Positions 33,727 to 45,910 are shown, numbered from the stretch's first letter. The stretch is 64,000 bases of DNA from Dipteris shenzhenensis (GCA_047967505.1 CM106538.1); one strand, 5' to 3'. Numbers and translations: made by a program. The notes: generated from the sequence alone by a model not told the origin.

Positions 33727-35525
33727 TTATGTGGTATAGAGATCATATGGCATGCTATTGTAGACAGCCTCGTACTCTTCAAGTGATACCAAGTACAAGT
33801 TTCTCTCTCCCTCAATGGCTTCCAGGGGAAACTTGATTGACCTTACAAGATGGGAATATAATATGACCTCAGGTTTGTGATCAAGAAGCTTGTAGCGGCA
33901 GTCACCTTGATGACCATAAAAGAGACCCTTCACAACAAAGGAGTTTGCAGCAATTATATTGCCCCAAGCATCCTTCGTAGCCTTTTGGCTCTTCTCCTTA
34001 GCTTTGGTACACTTCAAGATATAGAAGTTAGCACCCTCTTGATTGTCTACCTCTGCATTCATTGTGAATTTGTCCCCCACGCAAAGAGCATCGCTAAGCA
34101 TTTCATGATGCCCTTCAAAGAGAGGCTCCTCAATGAGCTCCTCATCAATATGCAAAACTCCTGCATCACTAGGAACAATGATGTGATCTTCCCAACTGGG
34201 CACATGCTTCTTACTGGTGCATTGTCCCCAAGACTTTTGAATACAAGCATTGCAAAAGCACGACAACCTTTTCATAGCTATTTGACTAACAACCCCTTGC
34301 GTAGCTCCTCATATATAATGCATGGATTGTGTCTCTGGCATAGGTTGATAGTCCCACTATTTAGATCTATCAATATCTCCTTCCTTAACAACCCAAAACA
34401 CTCATGCTACATTCCTCTCCTTAGATGTAGAGTTGGCTTGAGCCCCATGAGACAAGTTGGTCCTAAAAAAATCCACGACATCTCTTGAATTTTTTAAGGT
34501 GGTTCCATTTGTCTTTAGTTGTTCATGTATCAATGTTCTCTTCACAACTGCCCCAACCCCATCGTGCTCGCCCTTTCCATGTCCAAATCTAAAGAAATTC
34601 CATGTCATCTTACCCACCAGTTGTTCAAATCTAGAAACGAAATAGAAAGGTCTTCTAGCCTTGAATTGAGAGGTTGCTCCATCTGACCAAACCCAATGCC
34701 TAGTCAGTTCCAACCCTTGATCTGACAACAACCTATGATGTAGCATAAAGCAATGCTGGACAAAGAGAGTGTCGTGCACCTTGTCATTTGAAATGAAAAA
34801 TTGAAATGCCTTCTTCACCTCAGATCCAATATGGACATATATTATGTGGACAAAAATTGTAACCTGGCTAGAGTGTCAGTGCATGGACTGAATCTCGTTT
34901 TGCTCCTTGAAAGAATAGTTCTCTGTGAAGTCCACCACTAAAAGCACATCTCCCGAAACCTCAGCAAACACTCTTTGAATTGTTCAGCTTGCCACCTGCA
35001 AGTGTAATTGTGCTTGATGAATATTTTGAGGTGAGTCTTCATTAACCATATAAGTTCGTTGCAATACATCTCCTTGCCAACAAGTTCTTTCCTTTGCTTC
35101 TTTTTCCCCTACACCATGGTTCCTATCTCCACATTTTGGAAGACCTTCACCATCACCATTTTGAAAACAAAATTCATCTCGCATGGGCAACATGACATTT
35201 TGCGTGAGCCACATTTTTTGCAGTCACCCAAAAGACACCCACAATGGTGGTAGCTGGCTTCAAGAGGTTTGGGGCACAACACAGAATTCCAAAGGCTAGT
35301 GACACCCATGCTAGCATGTTGAACAACTTTGCAGCCACAGTCCCCTTCACTATTTCCACATACCTTACAGTCATAGTTGCAGCATACTCCATGAATCCCA
35401 AAACTTTGGGTCCTCAACTGGTTGACTGCATCCTTTAAAAAACACATTTGCACATGATAAATGCAGCAACATGTGTACTTGTCCATATTTCGAACAAAAT
35501 AGGGCTTCTGTTGAATCTTGATCTC
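33727..35525 (-). pseudogene. Cys-rich protein with DDE-transposase-like layout
   Basis: Three minus-strand pieces in order form one decayed gene. The N-terminal piece (about 35525-35109) is very Cys-rich (YTCCCIYHVQMC, LCPKP, CGCLLGDCKKCG), like a zinc-binding region. Next comes WQAEQFKECL and, after a frameshift, LLVVDFTENYSF (Asp codon at 34930-34932). The piece 34818-34402 holds HWVWSDGATSQFK (Asp 46) and WNFFRFGHGKGEHDG (Glu 84). The two Asp lie about 83 codons apart and the Glu follows 38 residues later. That matches the D-D-(34-39)-E spacing of RNase-H-fold transposases. The C-terminal piece (34275-33733) is unrecognised and ends at a stop. I know similar WSDGA/HGKGE proteins from plants and animals as uncharacterised. 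The true N-terminus is lost at a junction with the neighbouring LINE. Confidence 0.55.
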
Positions 35526-35579
35526 TGAATAGGGTATCTTCAAGGCATCTCCCAGCTAAAGAGACTTCCAATTGATAGG

Positions 35580-38500
35580 TTCCCCTAGCAAGAGCTGGAT
35601 CACCTTCCAGAATTGCCTAGCTCTAGGGCAAGTAATGAACAAATGAAAAATATCTTCTTTTATCCCAGGGCAAGCTTTGTAGGTTCCATCTCCCTTGCCA
35701 ATACTCAGGCTCTAGCAGTTGGTCCAAATAGCTTTATGAAGGATCAACCACAAGAGTGTGGACACTTTTTTTGGAATCTTTTTTTCCTAGATCAAAGAGA
35801 ATCTAACTTCCCACTTCCTCTCATTATCAGAGAGCTTCCATATGGTGTTGAGAGTGGACACCACCTCTTCTATATCTTTAAATGGAGTGAGTATGGGTAA
35901 AAAAGAGGAGTTACCCACCCATCTAATTTGTATGGAATAGTTCAATATTCTTCCCTCTTTCCATGTAATATCACCCTCCTATAGCTAAATTCTGTTCATA
36001 ACCAGTACTTGATCAGCATTAGTTAACCTGAATTCCCTTCTGATATCTAACCAAGACTTCCATTTAAAATTGTTCTTGTTCCACAAGTCCCCACAAGTGT
36101 GTAAACCTTTCCTTGACAAATGCCAGGCTCTAGAGAGGTCCTCATCACATAACTCCTATTTTGTGAAAAAAACTGACACCCAGATTGAATCCAAAGCCAT
36201 GAAACTTCCTTTGCCAGAAAGGACTAGGTGACTCTTGATTTGTTCAAATGCACCCCAAAGTGTTTTCCAAAGTTGGCTTCCCTTAGTCATACATGGCTCT
36301 AGATTGCTAATAGCTGAAAGAAGAGGGAAATTCTTCCACTTGGGGGCCCTATAGGGTCTGACAAATTTAAATTTTTGAGAAGTAAGTTAGCTCAATCACT
36401 GTTTGGGGAAGTAATGGATTTTAAAATCCAAGTAGCAACAAGTTTGTAAGCAGCTAATTGAATATTAACCACTCCCAATCCTCCTTCATTCCTTGGTCTG
36501 GTACAAAAAGACCATCTGACCTTTGAGATTCTCCTTTTTTTGTCACTTCCCCCCCATAAGAATGACCTGCAAATCCTGATAAACTTTTCTAACCCTATTT
36601 TTAGAAGGGCACCACTAGGAGAGGTAGAAAATAGAGATGGGGTAGATACAGTGGTTTAGGACAACTCTTATTCCTACTAGATTAGGTTGCAAACCTCTAA
36701 GTCTATATATTCTCTTCTTGAACCTGTCTAAAAACCGTTCCCATCCGTCCTTCATTTTGACTTTGAACCCCATAGGAATGCCCAACAATTTGAACTTTGA
36801 AGATTTATCCATGCTGAATTTTTTTGCACCCAGTTGATCCAAAAGTATCTGTGAGCTTCCTGAGAGAAGGGCATATCCTATTTTTGTATGGTTTATCTTA
36901 GATCCTGATGCCAAGCAGAATTGATCCATACACTTCATTGCACCTTGAATGTCCACGTCAGTGTTTCTAATGGTTAAAGTTGTGTCATATGCAAATTGTT
37001 GATTTACCAGCAGTTGCTTACCATAGGGGAGATCAATTCCCCTAACTGAGTTACTGGACACTTGATCCTTTATCAACCACCCCATGGCATCAGCTGCAAT
37101 AGCAAATAATGAAGGGGCCAAAGGACACATTTGTCATGGATCTTTTCAAAATAACGTTTTGGCTCATCTCTCCATTTACACAAACTCTAGTTGAGGCATT
37201 GGAGAGAAGCAAAGCAACAAAAGAGAATTTCCCCTAAACCCAAATCCCTAAGAGATTGGAGAAGAAAATCCTAGTTCAACCTGTCATAAGCCTTGTCAAA
37301 CTCAATTTTAATAAAGCAGACATCTTGTTGGGTTTCCTTTACATGAGTGCAACCCTCCCAAATATTTTTAATTGCCTCTAATAAATGTATGCCCTTTATA
37401 AAGCCTCTCTATTCCTATAGAATCCATTTGTCCATCTTGTTCCTCATCCTTAGGGCCAGGGCTTTGGCAAAAACTTTGTAAGAACAGTTTAAAATAGTCA
37501 AAAGGTCTCTAATTTTTTAAGACTGATCTATCCCTATCTTTTGAGATGAGTTTGATAGCCCCTCCATTTAGGTGCTGAGGAATATATCCCTTTTTACAGC
37601 TTTCTTGCCATACTCCCATAAGGGCAGGACCAACAGTGTCCCAAAAAGTCTTGTAAACTCTATTGGGAGCCCATCTTCTCCTAGAGGTTAGCCATCAGCC
37701 ATAGAGAAAACAACCTCTTTAAGTTCTTGAATGGAAATATCATTTTCCAACTACATATTATCCAACCTTAACACCATGCTCTGCCTGACTTGCTGGCATC
37801 TTCTCCTGGCATCAAGAATCTGCTCATCAATTGAGTCTACTATGCTGAGCAGTTCCCGAAAATGACCAACAATGACCTCCATGTTTTCTTCATCAGACTT
37901 GGCATATGACCCATCTTCCTTCTACAACAGAGGGATTTCTTCTTGGTTTCTCTTTTTTGTGATCATCTAAAAAGTTTTCCTTGGTTAGCTTGTCAACCTT
38001 GCCTCCCCACCAATCTCTAAAGTAAATCTTAACATTATGCGTTTTGATCTGTTCCTAAATTCTGACTTCTTTTCTTTTGGCTAGAAGTTGTTGATGGGCA
38101 TTACTGTCTTGTAACCTTGCCTTTTGTTTTAACTCTTTCAGTTCTTCCTTTAGTTTGTCCATTCTCCTAGCCCTGATGGCAGCTTTGCTTTTTTTGGCTT
38201 CTTTTAAGATTGTTTGAACACATAAAATAACATTTTGCCACCCCTGAGAGCAAGATTCTGTAGAGGAGAAGGCTATATTCCAATTTTCAATGACTTTCTT
38301 CTGAATAAATAAAGAAGGGTAAGCTTTAAACCATGATCTACCTTTCCTCCCATTTCCCATATCTAATTAAGAAGAGACAGTTTTATGATTAGATAAAGTG
38401 AGGGAAGAGAAAGTCTTTTGTTTGGCTCCCAAGGATTGATCTAGAAGGGATTGAGAAACAGACATTCTGTCCAGTCCTACCTCTCTTATGAGTTCTCCTA

Positions 38501-39126
38501 TTTGTCTGTTACACCAAGTAAAAACACCGGAAGAACCAATGTCCACAAGTTGTAAGTTTTCCTTGAGGTCTTCCCAGATTTGAAACTCAAGATCTCTAAG
38601 AATAGAACCTTTCTACAACCATCTATCGCGTGACCCCTCAACCATGTTAAAGTCCCCTAATATCACACAATCGCTGCCAGCGTCCACTAGAGAATACCAC
38701 ATGGCTCTTCTAGCCATAGAATCAGTAGGAGCATAAACTAAAACCATAGTGAAAGCTCATATTGCAATTAATGAAAATCCATCTGTGGTTTAAGTCTTGC
38801 TGAAAGTTGGACACACAATCTTTGTAGTGAGATAAGACCCCTATTGCAGTTCCACCTCTACCCTCTTCATGAGAAGAAAAAAACCACACTCTTTTGTTAT
38901 CAATGCTTTTGAGTCTATTCACTAAAACCTCATTAGTGACTTTAAGTTCTTGTAGGGAAAGAAAAGTAGGGGAAAGAAAGTTCCCTTTCAGCCAATTGGA
39001 TAATTCCTCACTCCTCAAAGGATCAGTCAATCCACACACATTTAATGTGAGGAAAGGAAAAGGGCTACTTACCATTTTTGCTCTTCCCATTTTTTGCCTT
39101 GGGGGCAGGGCTTTTGTGAGGGACAC
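35580..39126 (-). pseudogene. LINE ORF2: endonuclease and reverse transcriptase
   Basis: At 38722-39126, FLTLNVCGLTDPLR and FLSLQELK match the start of the AP-type endonuclease. A Lys-rich linker follows at 38055-38360. RT shows IKIEFDKAYDRLN at about 37285-37325 and CPLAPSLFAIAADAM at about 37080-37130. The catalytic box reads FAYDTTL (about 36975), where the family has FADDTTL, so a catalytic Asp is gone. FKLLGIPMGFK follows at about 36770. The C-terminal zinc finger (CPGIKEDIFHLFITCPRARQ) lies at about 35610-35690. In active elements this protein nicks target DNA and copies element RNA. Confidence 0.85.
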
Positions 39127-39349
39127 CCTGGCCTTTAACCTGGGAAATTCTTCTCTTGTATTTGAACTGTGACTTGAGGTTTAGTTGGCACCATAGTACT
39201 CTTTTCCTCCTTTTTAACTAAAGGAAGTTCCTTCTCAGAGTCATCCAACTCAGAGTCACTCATACTTGCATCTTGATGATTGACATCATCCTAAAATTCC
39301 TTAGACCAGCCTAGTTTCACCTCATCTTCTTCCATTTTTGCCTCTTGAA

Positions 39350-40330
39350 TCCACTATTCAATTTCATGTTCTATCAGGGCCTCATAAGCATTGTTTGTGG
39401 CCAAAGGAAAAGTGACTCTCTTATCCACCAAGTGTATCTTAGTGTCCTTGTTTTCTTCTGAACCTTTAGTTGGGGCATTACTATTCCTTTTCTCATCAAC
39501 CCCTTCCTGTGTCTTGGGTTTTTTATTTTCTTTGACAACACACGGGTTTGGAGGGATGGTTAGGAGGTTGCTGAGGAGACTCCTGTGGGGTTTTGGCTTC
39601 ATTTCTTTTCAAAGGGAAGTTTTTGTCTGTGTGGGTGGATAACCCACAAAGGAAACAAGAATTTGGTAAATTATTATAAACTAAATGTTGCTCCATGAAG
39701 ATGCTTCCATTTCTATTAGCAATCGCTAAAGTGTCAAGGAGCTCCTCAGCCACATCTAGCTTAACACAGACTTGAGGATGCCCTCTAGGGTTGATAAACT
39801 ACTCTTTTTCAACATCAATTACCTGACCTAGACTCCTACATAGATTAGGAACTTGATTGACTAATGATAAAGGAAGATCAGGGAGCTCCACCCACACTGG
39901 CACAAAATTAGACCTAGGTTTATCAGGATTGAAATCTTGGGACCAAAATTCTAGATATAATGGCTGGTCTCTAATGGTCCATAGACCATGATGGAGAGCT
40001 TTCCAGGACATGTCTTCTGTTTCAAAGAGGAAAAAAAAGAAACCCTTTCTAAGAAATCTCACACTAGTGACCACTAGGCCCTTCCTAATCCAATTGTTTC
40101 TAAGCCATAGTCTCCAAGAAATACTATTGGAGGTCTAGGTCCAGGAAGAAAGCCTATCAAGGCATGAGAAGAAATCCAATCAATGGATTGTTCTAATCTA
40201 TCCTCATCAGCATGGATTTGCTAGTGAATTGAATTTTGTTGTGCAACTGGAACTTGTTGCATTGGCACCTCCACCTACTCTTCCCTTGAATTCTCCTTCT
40301 TTGACTTTGAGTCTACTCACTGTGCCATGA
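39350..40330 (-). pseudogene. LINE ORF1 with DUF4283 and damaged zinc knuckle
   Basis: DUF4283-type text: SSHALIGFLPGPRPPI at about 40130-40185, then, at 39799-40074, GLWTIRDQPLYLEFW and VPVWVELPDLPLSLV. At 39523-39753 a zinc-knuckle region reads CFLCGLSTHTDKNFP, so the last Cys of C-X2-C-X4-H-X4-C has become Phe. A hydrophilic tail follows to 39354. The product is an RNA-binding ORF1 protein of L1-type elements. Confidence 0.8.
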
Positions 40331-40500
40331 CATGTTCTGTTTCCTTTTCCTGAGCTTGGGTCAGTATCCTTTATCGTGCTGTATGTTTACGTCATCATGT
40401 GATATGTTCACATCACCACGTGGTACTAATAGAGCACCATACGGTATTAAGATGATACCACGTGGTAACTAGATAGTGCTGGTTGCGCTCCATGTAGACA

Positions 40501-40541
40501 ATTTAAAACGGTAGTTTCTTTCTTTAAAGACCGTTTTAAAT
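40501..40541. repeat. 12-bp inverted repeat ATTTAAAACGGT
   Basis: Exact reverse-complement arms at 40501-40512 and 40530-40541 with a 17-base loop. Confidence 0.8.
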
Positions 40542-40806
40542 GTTTTAAATCAGCAATTTAAATCGACCGATTTAAAACACCCACAAATCGCTTGATCTAA
40601 TGCATGAAATGAAAGGCATCATCAGAGAGACTTTTAGACATATCCAATTCTTGAGGGAGAATCGACAAGGATAATCAACATAAACAAGGATTGAAGAAGA
40701 AGTACTCACTCTTTACTGTACACACATTGCTATACCCAAGCTACATGTATGTGTACTTTGCATGTATTTTGCATCATGTGTTGTGTTTCAAAAAGGGAAA
40801 AAGTCA

Positions 40807-40862
40807 ATATAGTCCTTGTGGGGTACCCCTTTAGGGGCAACGTGGGCCATATTTGACAAGTC
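40807..40862. repeat. Diverged copy of the GTCAATATGG palindrome
   Basis: GTCAATATAGTCCTTG is followed by a GGGGTACCCC/TTTAGGGGCAA centre and GGGCCATATTTGAC. It has the same layout as the palindromes at 33471-33632. A partial arm (caagggccatatt) follows at 40882-40895. Confidence 0.65.
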
Positions 40863-41519
40863 GTATAGGCAAGGGCCATATTAAGAAGCCATATATAACT
40901 TAGGATATGGTAATTTTTGGATATCAGATTTGCACATTAATGTTTTTCTTATCATAGTGAATGGATTCTAGATGAAACCATATGTTGGGATCATGGAAAT
41001 AGTGTAAAAAATAGCCAACCAGTTAGGAATGGTGAACAATTGGTTGGTAACTATACTTGAGGCAATAGAAGCAATACAAATAATATAGGGTCTTTGTAGT
41101 TGCATGAATAACACTTGTCATGTGTGGAAATAATTATTCAATCACTTGAATTTAAAGCTCCTCAAAACTTGTGTGAGTCTAAAATATTATTGGTACACAC
41201 CCTAAACTTTGTTGTGCAAGTATCCGTTCAAAGTTGCAAGCTATTAACATGCGAGGCACAATCAGAGTTTCTCAAATGGAGATAGAAAATATTCCTATGG
41301 AAGTCAAAATTTCAACATCTACATCAAAAATAAATTTTGATTTTGTATCTACATTGATGGCACTGAAGCATACAGTCTCTTTTATCTCTCCACATAACTT
41401 GCGAGCAGGATGGATAAAGTAATGGCAGTGCAAAAGAAGTAGAAGAAGCAACTAAATCAAAGCCAATGGGGTAGAATAGGTAGCTTCATGGTTACTCTTT
41501 GGAATCTCACATTTTTTAG

Positions 41520-43656
41520 ATTTCAAATTCTATTTAGATGATCAAGAGCCACAAAACCAAGCCTATTTATGGGTAATTGGCCTAAGGGAACATTTGAATG
41601 GGACACGAGAACCATAAGGAGGATGCGTGAAGCTTGGCCACAAGAGAGGCCAAATGGGCGTGTCTTTTTACCTCGTGCATCGTGGAGGTTATCAAAGCTA
41701 GAGATGGTGGCAGTGAAATGATCTATCACTACAATTCGTACTCCCACTGGATAAGGTGTTTGAAGGGGGCCTTCACAAAGAGTAAGAAAAGAGGTGTAGA
41801 GCAATAATATGGCTTGAAATCTCATGATTGGCACAAGATGCTCCAAGTAAGTATTTTTCGTGCATACTATATTTTTCCTTCCAAATTTGTGAGTGAATTA
41901 GAAGCAACTAACCAACCATTCCTTGTGTGTTCAATTCATACTACCTATTAGCATTTCTTGTAGTGCATCGAAGGACATGAAGGATTGTATTTACAAGATG
42001 AACCAGCTTGTGAGGTACTTGACAGGATACAAAATGTGAAGCATATCAATGCTCCATGCAAGGTTTTCATATTGCTACTATGGTGTACTTTTTCCTTTCT
42101 AGGTATGTGAGCTCAAAGGAAGTAGATCCCACCACACTTGAGAATGCTCGAGTTATGTCAGTGGAGGTGGTTTGTTTAGTGGAGGAGACATTTCCACGTT
42201 CTATTCTCACAATCCATCTACATCTCAAAGTGCATTTGGTGGATGAGATTGCTATATGCGGTACTGTACATGCATGATGGTTGTTCTTTCTCAAGCGCTT
42301 CATGAAGACCTTGAAGGTTTCGTGAGACAAAATGCAAGGCTCGAAGGTAGCATGCTCGAGGGTTGGTTGGTATAAGAGTCACTTGTATATATTTTTGAGT
42401 TTCTTGTTGATGTGGATAGCACTCTCCCACAACTATGGAGAGATGATGAAGACCTAAGGATGACCTCTATTGTGCCTCAAGGGAAAGGACGGAGCAAAGT
42501 AATAGACATGGAGTTGCTTAATAATATCAACCGTTATTGCATGCTTAACAGTGATGTGATGAAAAGATGGGTGACAAGATACGAGGATGTAAAGGCAAGA
42601 AGACAAGGAGAAAGGGCCCTCTTTCATACACACCACGGATCTGGTGTGCTATACCCTCAGCATCTAAGAGCATTTCCAAAGGATATTCATGTGGATTGGC
42701 TACTTGACAAAATGGAGAGAGCAGAGAGAGATGAGATGATGCATATCACAATGGAAGAATGGGAGTATGCTAGGGGATGCATGAGCAAGGTTGGTATATA
42801 GAATGTTATGCATAAGTTAGGAGCTTTCAATAATTTAGATTGCTTATTTAATTGATTTTGTCTTGGTGTAGTGTACTATGTTCAATGCTATATGGTGTGA
42901 GGGCAATCATTTTCAAACACAACGGATTGATGATAAGAGAAACGCACAAGATTGCAGCATCATTGCTAGCTTTGAGGGAGCCAATGGAGCCATGGATGAT
43001 TATTGTAGCATAATCTAGGATATTATTAAGCTTGACTTTTGACGCTTCTTTGTGTATGTTTTGGATGTAAAGTCATTTCAGGACATGGTGGAAAGAGGCC
43101 CTAATGTAACAATCAAATGCCATGCAAGTGGCTTTGTAACTATTGACTCCACAAAGTTTTGGCAAAGTAAGGACATACTAGTACTACCACAACAATGTGA
43201 ACAGGTATTGTACACACATATAAAAATACTCACTTTTAAATATTTGATACCTTCAATGCAAGAAAAATAACATGATTGTAATTGTGTTTGAATTAGGTTT
43301 TCTATCAACCAATGGTGGATAATAATAGGTGGTGGCATGTCATACCTATTCCACCACATTCCAAAGTGATGTATAGTACATTTACTAATATGGAGTGTAT
43401 GGAGGATGATCATGGCCATGGAGATGATGATGATCATGATACGAGAGAGGAGGATGATCATGAGATAGGAGATATAGATATTGAGGCCATTACCTGTGAG
43501 GACGAGCCTACCATTGGTGATGCTAATTTCGATGAGCACATGAGTAGCACAAGTAGTAGTGGGCTGAATGTATTTGTAGATCTCAACAGTGGTTTGGATT
43601 TTAAAGTAGATAGTTTGGCAAGGGTTGATCTTATTGAGGATGAGATTGAACCGTAG
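41520..43656 (+). pseudogene. CACTA TNPD-like protein: DUF4218 and DUF4216
   Basis: Text near 41809-41845 reads YGLKSHDWHKML, the usual start of DUF4218. 42110-42400 continues it (VEETFPRSILTIHLHLKVHL, KRFMKTLKGFVRQNARLEGS). The linking segment 42412-42801 is an open stretch (LPQLWRDDEDLR, NNINRYCMLNSDVMKRWVTR). DUF4216 text follows from about 42870 (WCEGNHFQT) through GFVTIDSTKFWQSKDILVLP (about 43120) and QCEQVFYQPMVDNNRWWHVI after a short intron-like gap near 43206-43296. It ends in an acidic tail rich in Asp and His, with the stop just before 43657. Stops and frameshifts occur before 42412 and near 43000. Confidence 0.75.
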
Positions 43657-43894
43657 CCCATCATTGATATTGGCAAAACTATTTTACATATTGTCTCATT
43701 CTCCTCACCTCACTTAATTTTTGTATATGTGGGTTTGCAAAAAAGCATTGATATTTTTATTAAAATTCTGTGCTTTGGTAATCATGGGCAATGTTTGGAA
43801 AGCAGTGATGTACATTTATTAGCCTGCACCCAAACCTCACTTTTTGTATTCTCTATTTTGCATTTATAATGGCATCTAAATCCACGTCTAATTC

Positions 43895-44060
43895 ACAGTA
43901 TAGACGCGCTACTAGATGCACAAATAGATGCGCTATTAGACACGCAAATAAATGCGCTATTAGACACGCTCATATTTTCACTATTTTAGTAGCGCTTATA
44001 GATGCCCCTGATATTTTGCGCATCTATCAAGCACGTCTATAGTTGCTTTGTCTTGTTGTG
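43895..44060. repeat. CACTA subterminal repeats
   Basis: Words such as TAGATGCGCTATTAGACACGC-like units (TAGACGCGCTACTAGATGC and relatives) appear three times forward. Inverted versions (TAGCGCTTATAGATG, GCGCATCTA, GCACGTCTATAG) follow up to the terminus. In En/Spm-type elements such repeats bind the TNPA-like protein. Confidence 0.7.
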
Positions 44061-44063
44061 TTA

Positions 44064-44790
44064 GGAATTGATCTACAAAATTTGTTAAAGCATGAGCCCA
44101 GCATAAGTATACAATGCTCTACAAGTACCATTATAAGTAGTATGCATACCATGTAACAATGACAATTCCTTTAACATCAACAAAATAGTTAGTGAGCCAA
44201 CCTCACCATTTCCACATAAACCTTTCCACACTACTAGTCTTTTATGCCTCTCCATTTGTGTGTTATGATAATACACAAATGTACTTTCCAATGCTAATTC
44301 ACTAGGGCGCTCCGCCGTAATGAGGTCCAACTACAACAGATTTAAAAAGTACGTTCTTTATAATATAATACGTATTTTTTAATTAAACAATGCATCCCTA
44401 CATTCTAAATGCAAAAAACAAGGTTTTTTCAACCGGATGGATGTGATCGTTTGATCGGACAAATATCGTGTGGTATACAAAAATATCGCACGATATATCT
44501 TAAAAAATATTGTGTGGTATGATGTCAAACACGGTGCAACATAGTTGTATATTGTGCGATAAATTTAATGCCATGTGGTGACATGGAGCGCGATTTTCGA
44601 CACATCTCTCAATCAGGGCCTTCAAAATACCACATGGTAACTTGATTTACAATGCGCTAATTTTGTGTAAAACTTTTAAAAAGGCCTCTTTCTATGTTTT
44701 CCGTGAAAATCTCTCAAAAATCTTGCTTCTCTATCATCACATTATCTTCCCTTTGGTTGTTTTCACTTTTTTTATATGTTTTTGTGTGTG
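44064..44790. other. Intergenic DNA, no gene seen
   Basis: AT-rich. Short 'atatcgtgtggtat' and 'accacatggta' words recur near 44460-44640, resembling the 'ccacgtggta' words at 40375-40480 on the other side of the CACTA remnant. Confidence 0.4.
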
Positions 44791-44794
44791 TCAG

Positions 44795-44862
44795 TCGGGC
44801 CAGGTGATGGCCCGCTTCGACTAGTGATTGGAATCACCTCACCTTCATTGTGTATAGGATGC

Positions 44863-44924
<62 letters not shown>

Positions 44925-45170
44925 TGTTTGTGTGTCAGTCACCCCAGGTAATGGCCCTCTTTGGCTGGTTGGAATGGCTTTGCCTTGACTAACATGTTTC
45001 ACTTGTGATCAATAAGATCAAAACCAGGTGATGGCTCCATTTATGAGTCAAAATTTCCTTTGCTTTGATCTAGTGATATACCATATTATATATATATATA
45101 TATATAGGTGTAAGTAGAGCTGTGTTTTATTGAGATGATGGCCCACTTTTTCCTATTGGTTCATCTCAAT
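44795..45170 (+). repeat. Imperfect repeats of CCAGGTGATGGCCC around a GA microsatellite
   Basis: Copies start at about 44795, 44935, 45029 and 45130 (gtcagtc-ccaggtgatggccc and variants). A pure GA run of 57 bp lies at 44864-44920 and a TA run at about 45086-45106. Confidence 0.6.
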
Positions 45171-45906
45171 AATAACCTTCCCCAACCAGATGTGTGATTG
45201 GAAAATCTGATCTAGATCATCTTAGTTACGTGATGCTGTTACGTATTTCATGTTCTAGCCTCTACTACCCTAATAGACTGATACTAGATAGTGACTTTAC
45301 ACAGATTTCTATTACGTTAAAAATACTTTGTATTTTATTAGTCAATTGTGTTGCATATTTTTGGGATGGGCAATGGCTTAATTCACATTAACACTCCATT
45401 GTTCTAGAAACCAAAATGTATTTAGTATTTTGCTATTCTATGATGTGGAAGTATATGAAAATTATTTTGCATCATGAGACTCAATTGTGTTGCATATCTA
45501 TGTGAGTAGCTTAATAGACATTAGCAATGCAATTGTGAAAAAAATCCCAAAAAATCTCTAACTTGTAATGTTTAACCCTATAAATCCTCAGCTTTTATAT
45601 TAAATCAAGTAAAAAATACCTTCTCTAGCCCTCGGGGGGTGCACTACCTAGAAACCCTATGTATCACGTGTGTTCAAGGGGTATTTAAAAAACTCCTCAG
45701 CTAAAATTTTCCCCCCAATAAAAACACCCCTCTTTACTTATGCACTAAGTGATTTTTTTCTAAAGTTGAATTTACAAACCCTCTTGTTATTGTAAACTTG
45801 TTAAAACTTTCCAAAAGGTTAAATTAAAATACCCCTCCTTTTGAATGCACGTGGTACACTAAAATTTTATGAGGTGAACCCCCGAGCTTTAGCCCTAGAT
45901 CTCACA
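45171..45906. other. AT-rich DNA, no gene seen
   Basis: No conserved frame or repeat was recognised. Confidence 0.4.
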
Positions 45907-45910
45907 CTCT

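Larger units (their letters stand above)
35530..40330 (-). mobile_element. Near full-length L1-type LINE, decayed
   Basis: The minus strand shows the whole LINE order from 40330 downwards: ORF1 with DUF4283 and zinc knuckle, then ORF2 with endonuclease, linker, reverse transcriptase and C-terminal zinc finger. All parts have stops or frameshifts. The 3' end is cut at about 35530, where its zinc-finger region runs without poly(A) straight into the Cys-rich DDE-like gene. No target duplication could be identified. It is a different lineage from the LINE at 9045-12189. Confidence 0.88.
40331..41499. other. Spacer with small hairpins, no gene seen
   Basis: Near 40375-40480 there are repeated 'ccacgtggta' words. 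At 40501-40541 there is a 12-bp perfect inverted repeat. At about 40807 there is a diverged GTCAATAT palindrome. The left end of the CACTA element was not found here. Confidence 0.45.
41500..44060 (+). mobile_element. CACTA (En/Spm) transposon remnant with 3' end
   Basis: The plus strand carries the C-terminal half of a CACTA TNPD-type protein (DUF4218 and DUF4216 domains, see next entry). Then come about 170 bp of subterminal repeats and a terminus, ctttgtcttgttgtg, whose complement CACAACAAGACAAAG resembles CACTA ends (CACTACAAGAAA). The three bases after it (TTA, 44061-44063) would be the target duplication, but the left end was not found. The N-terminal catalytic region of the transposase is also missing, so the copy is truncated and dead. 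Confidence 0.75.
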
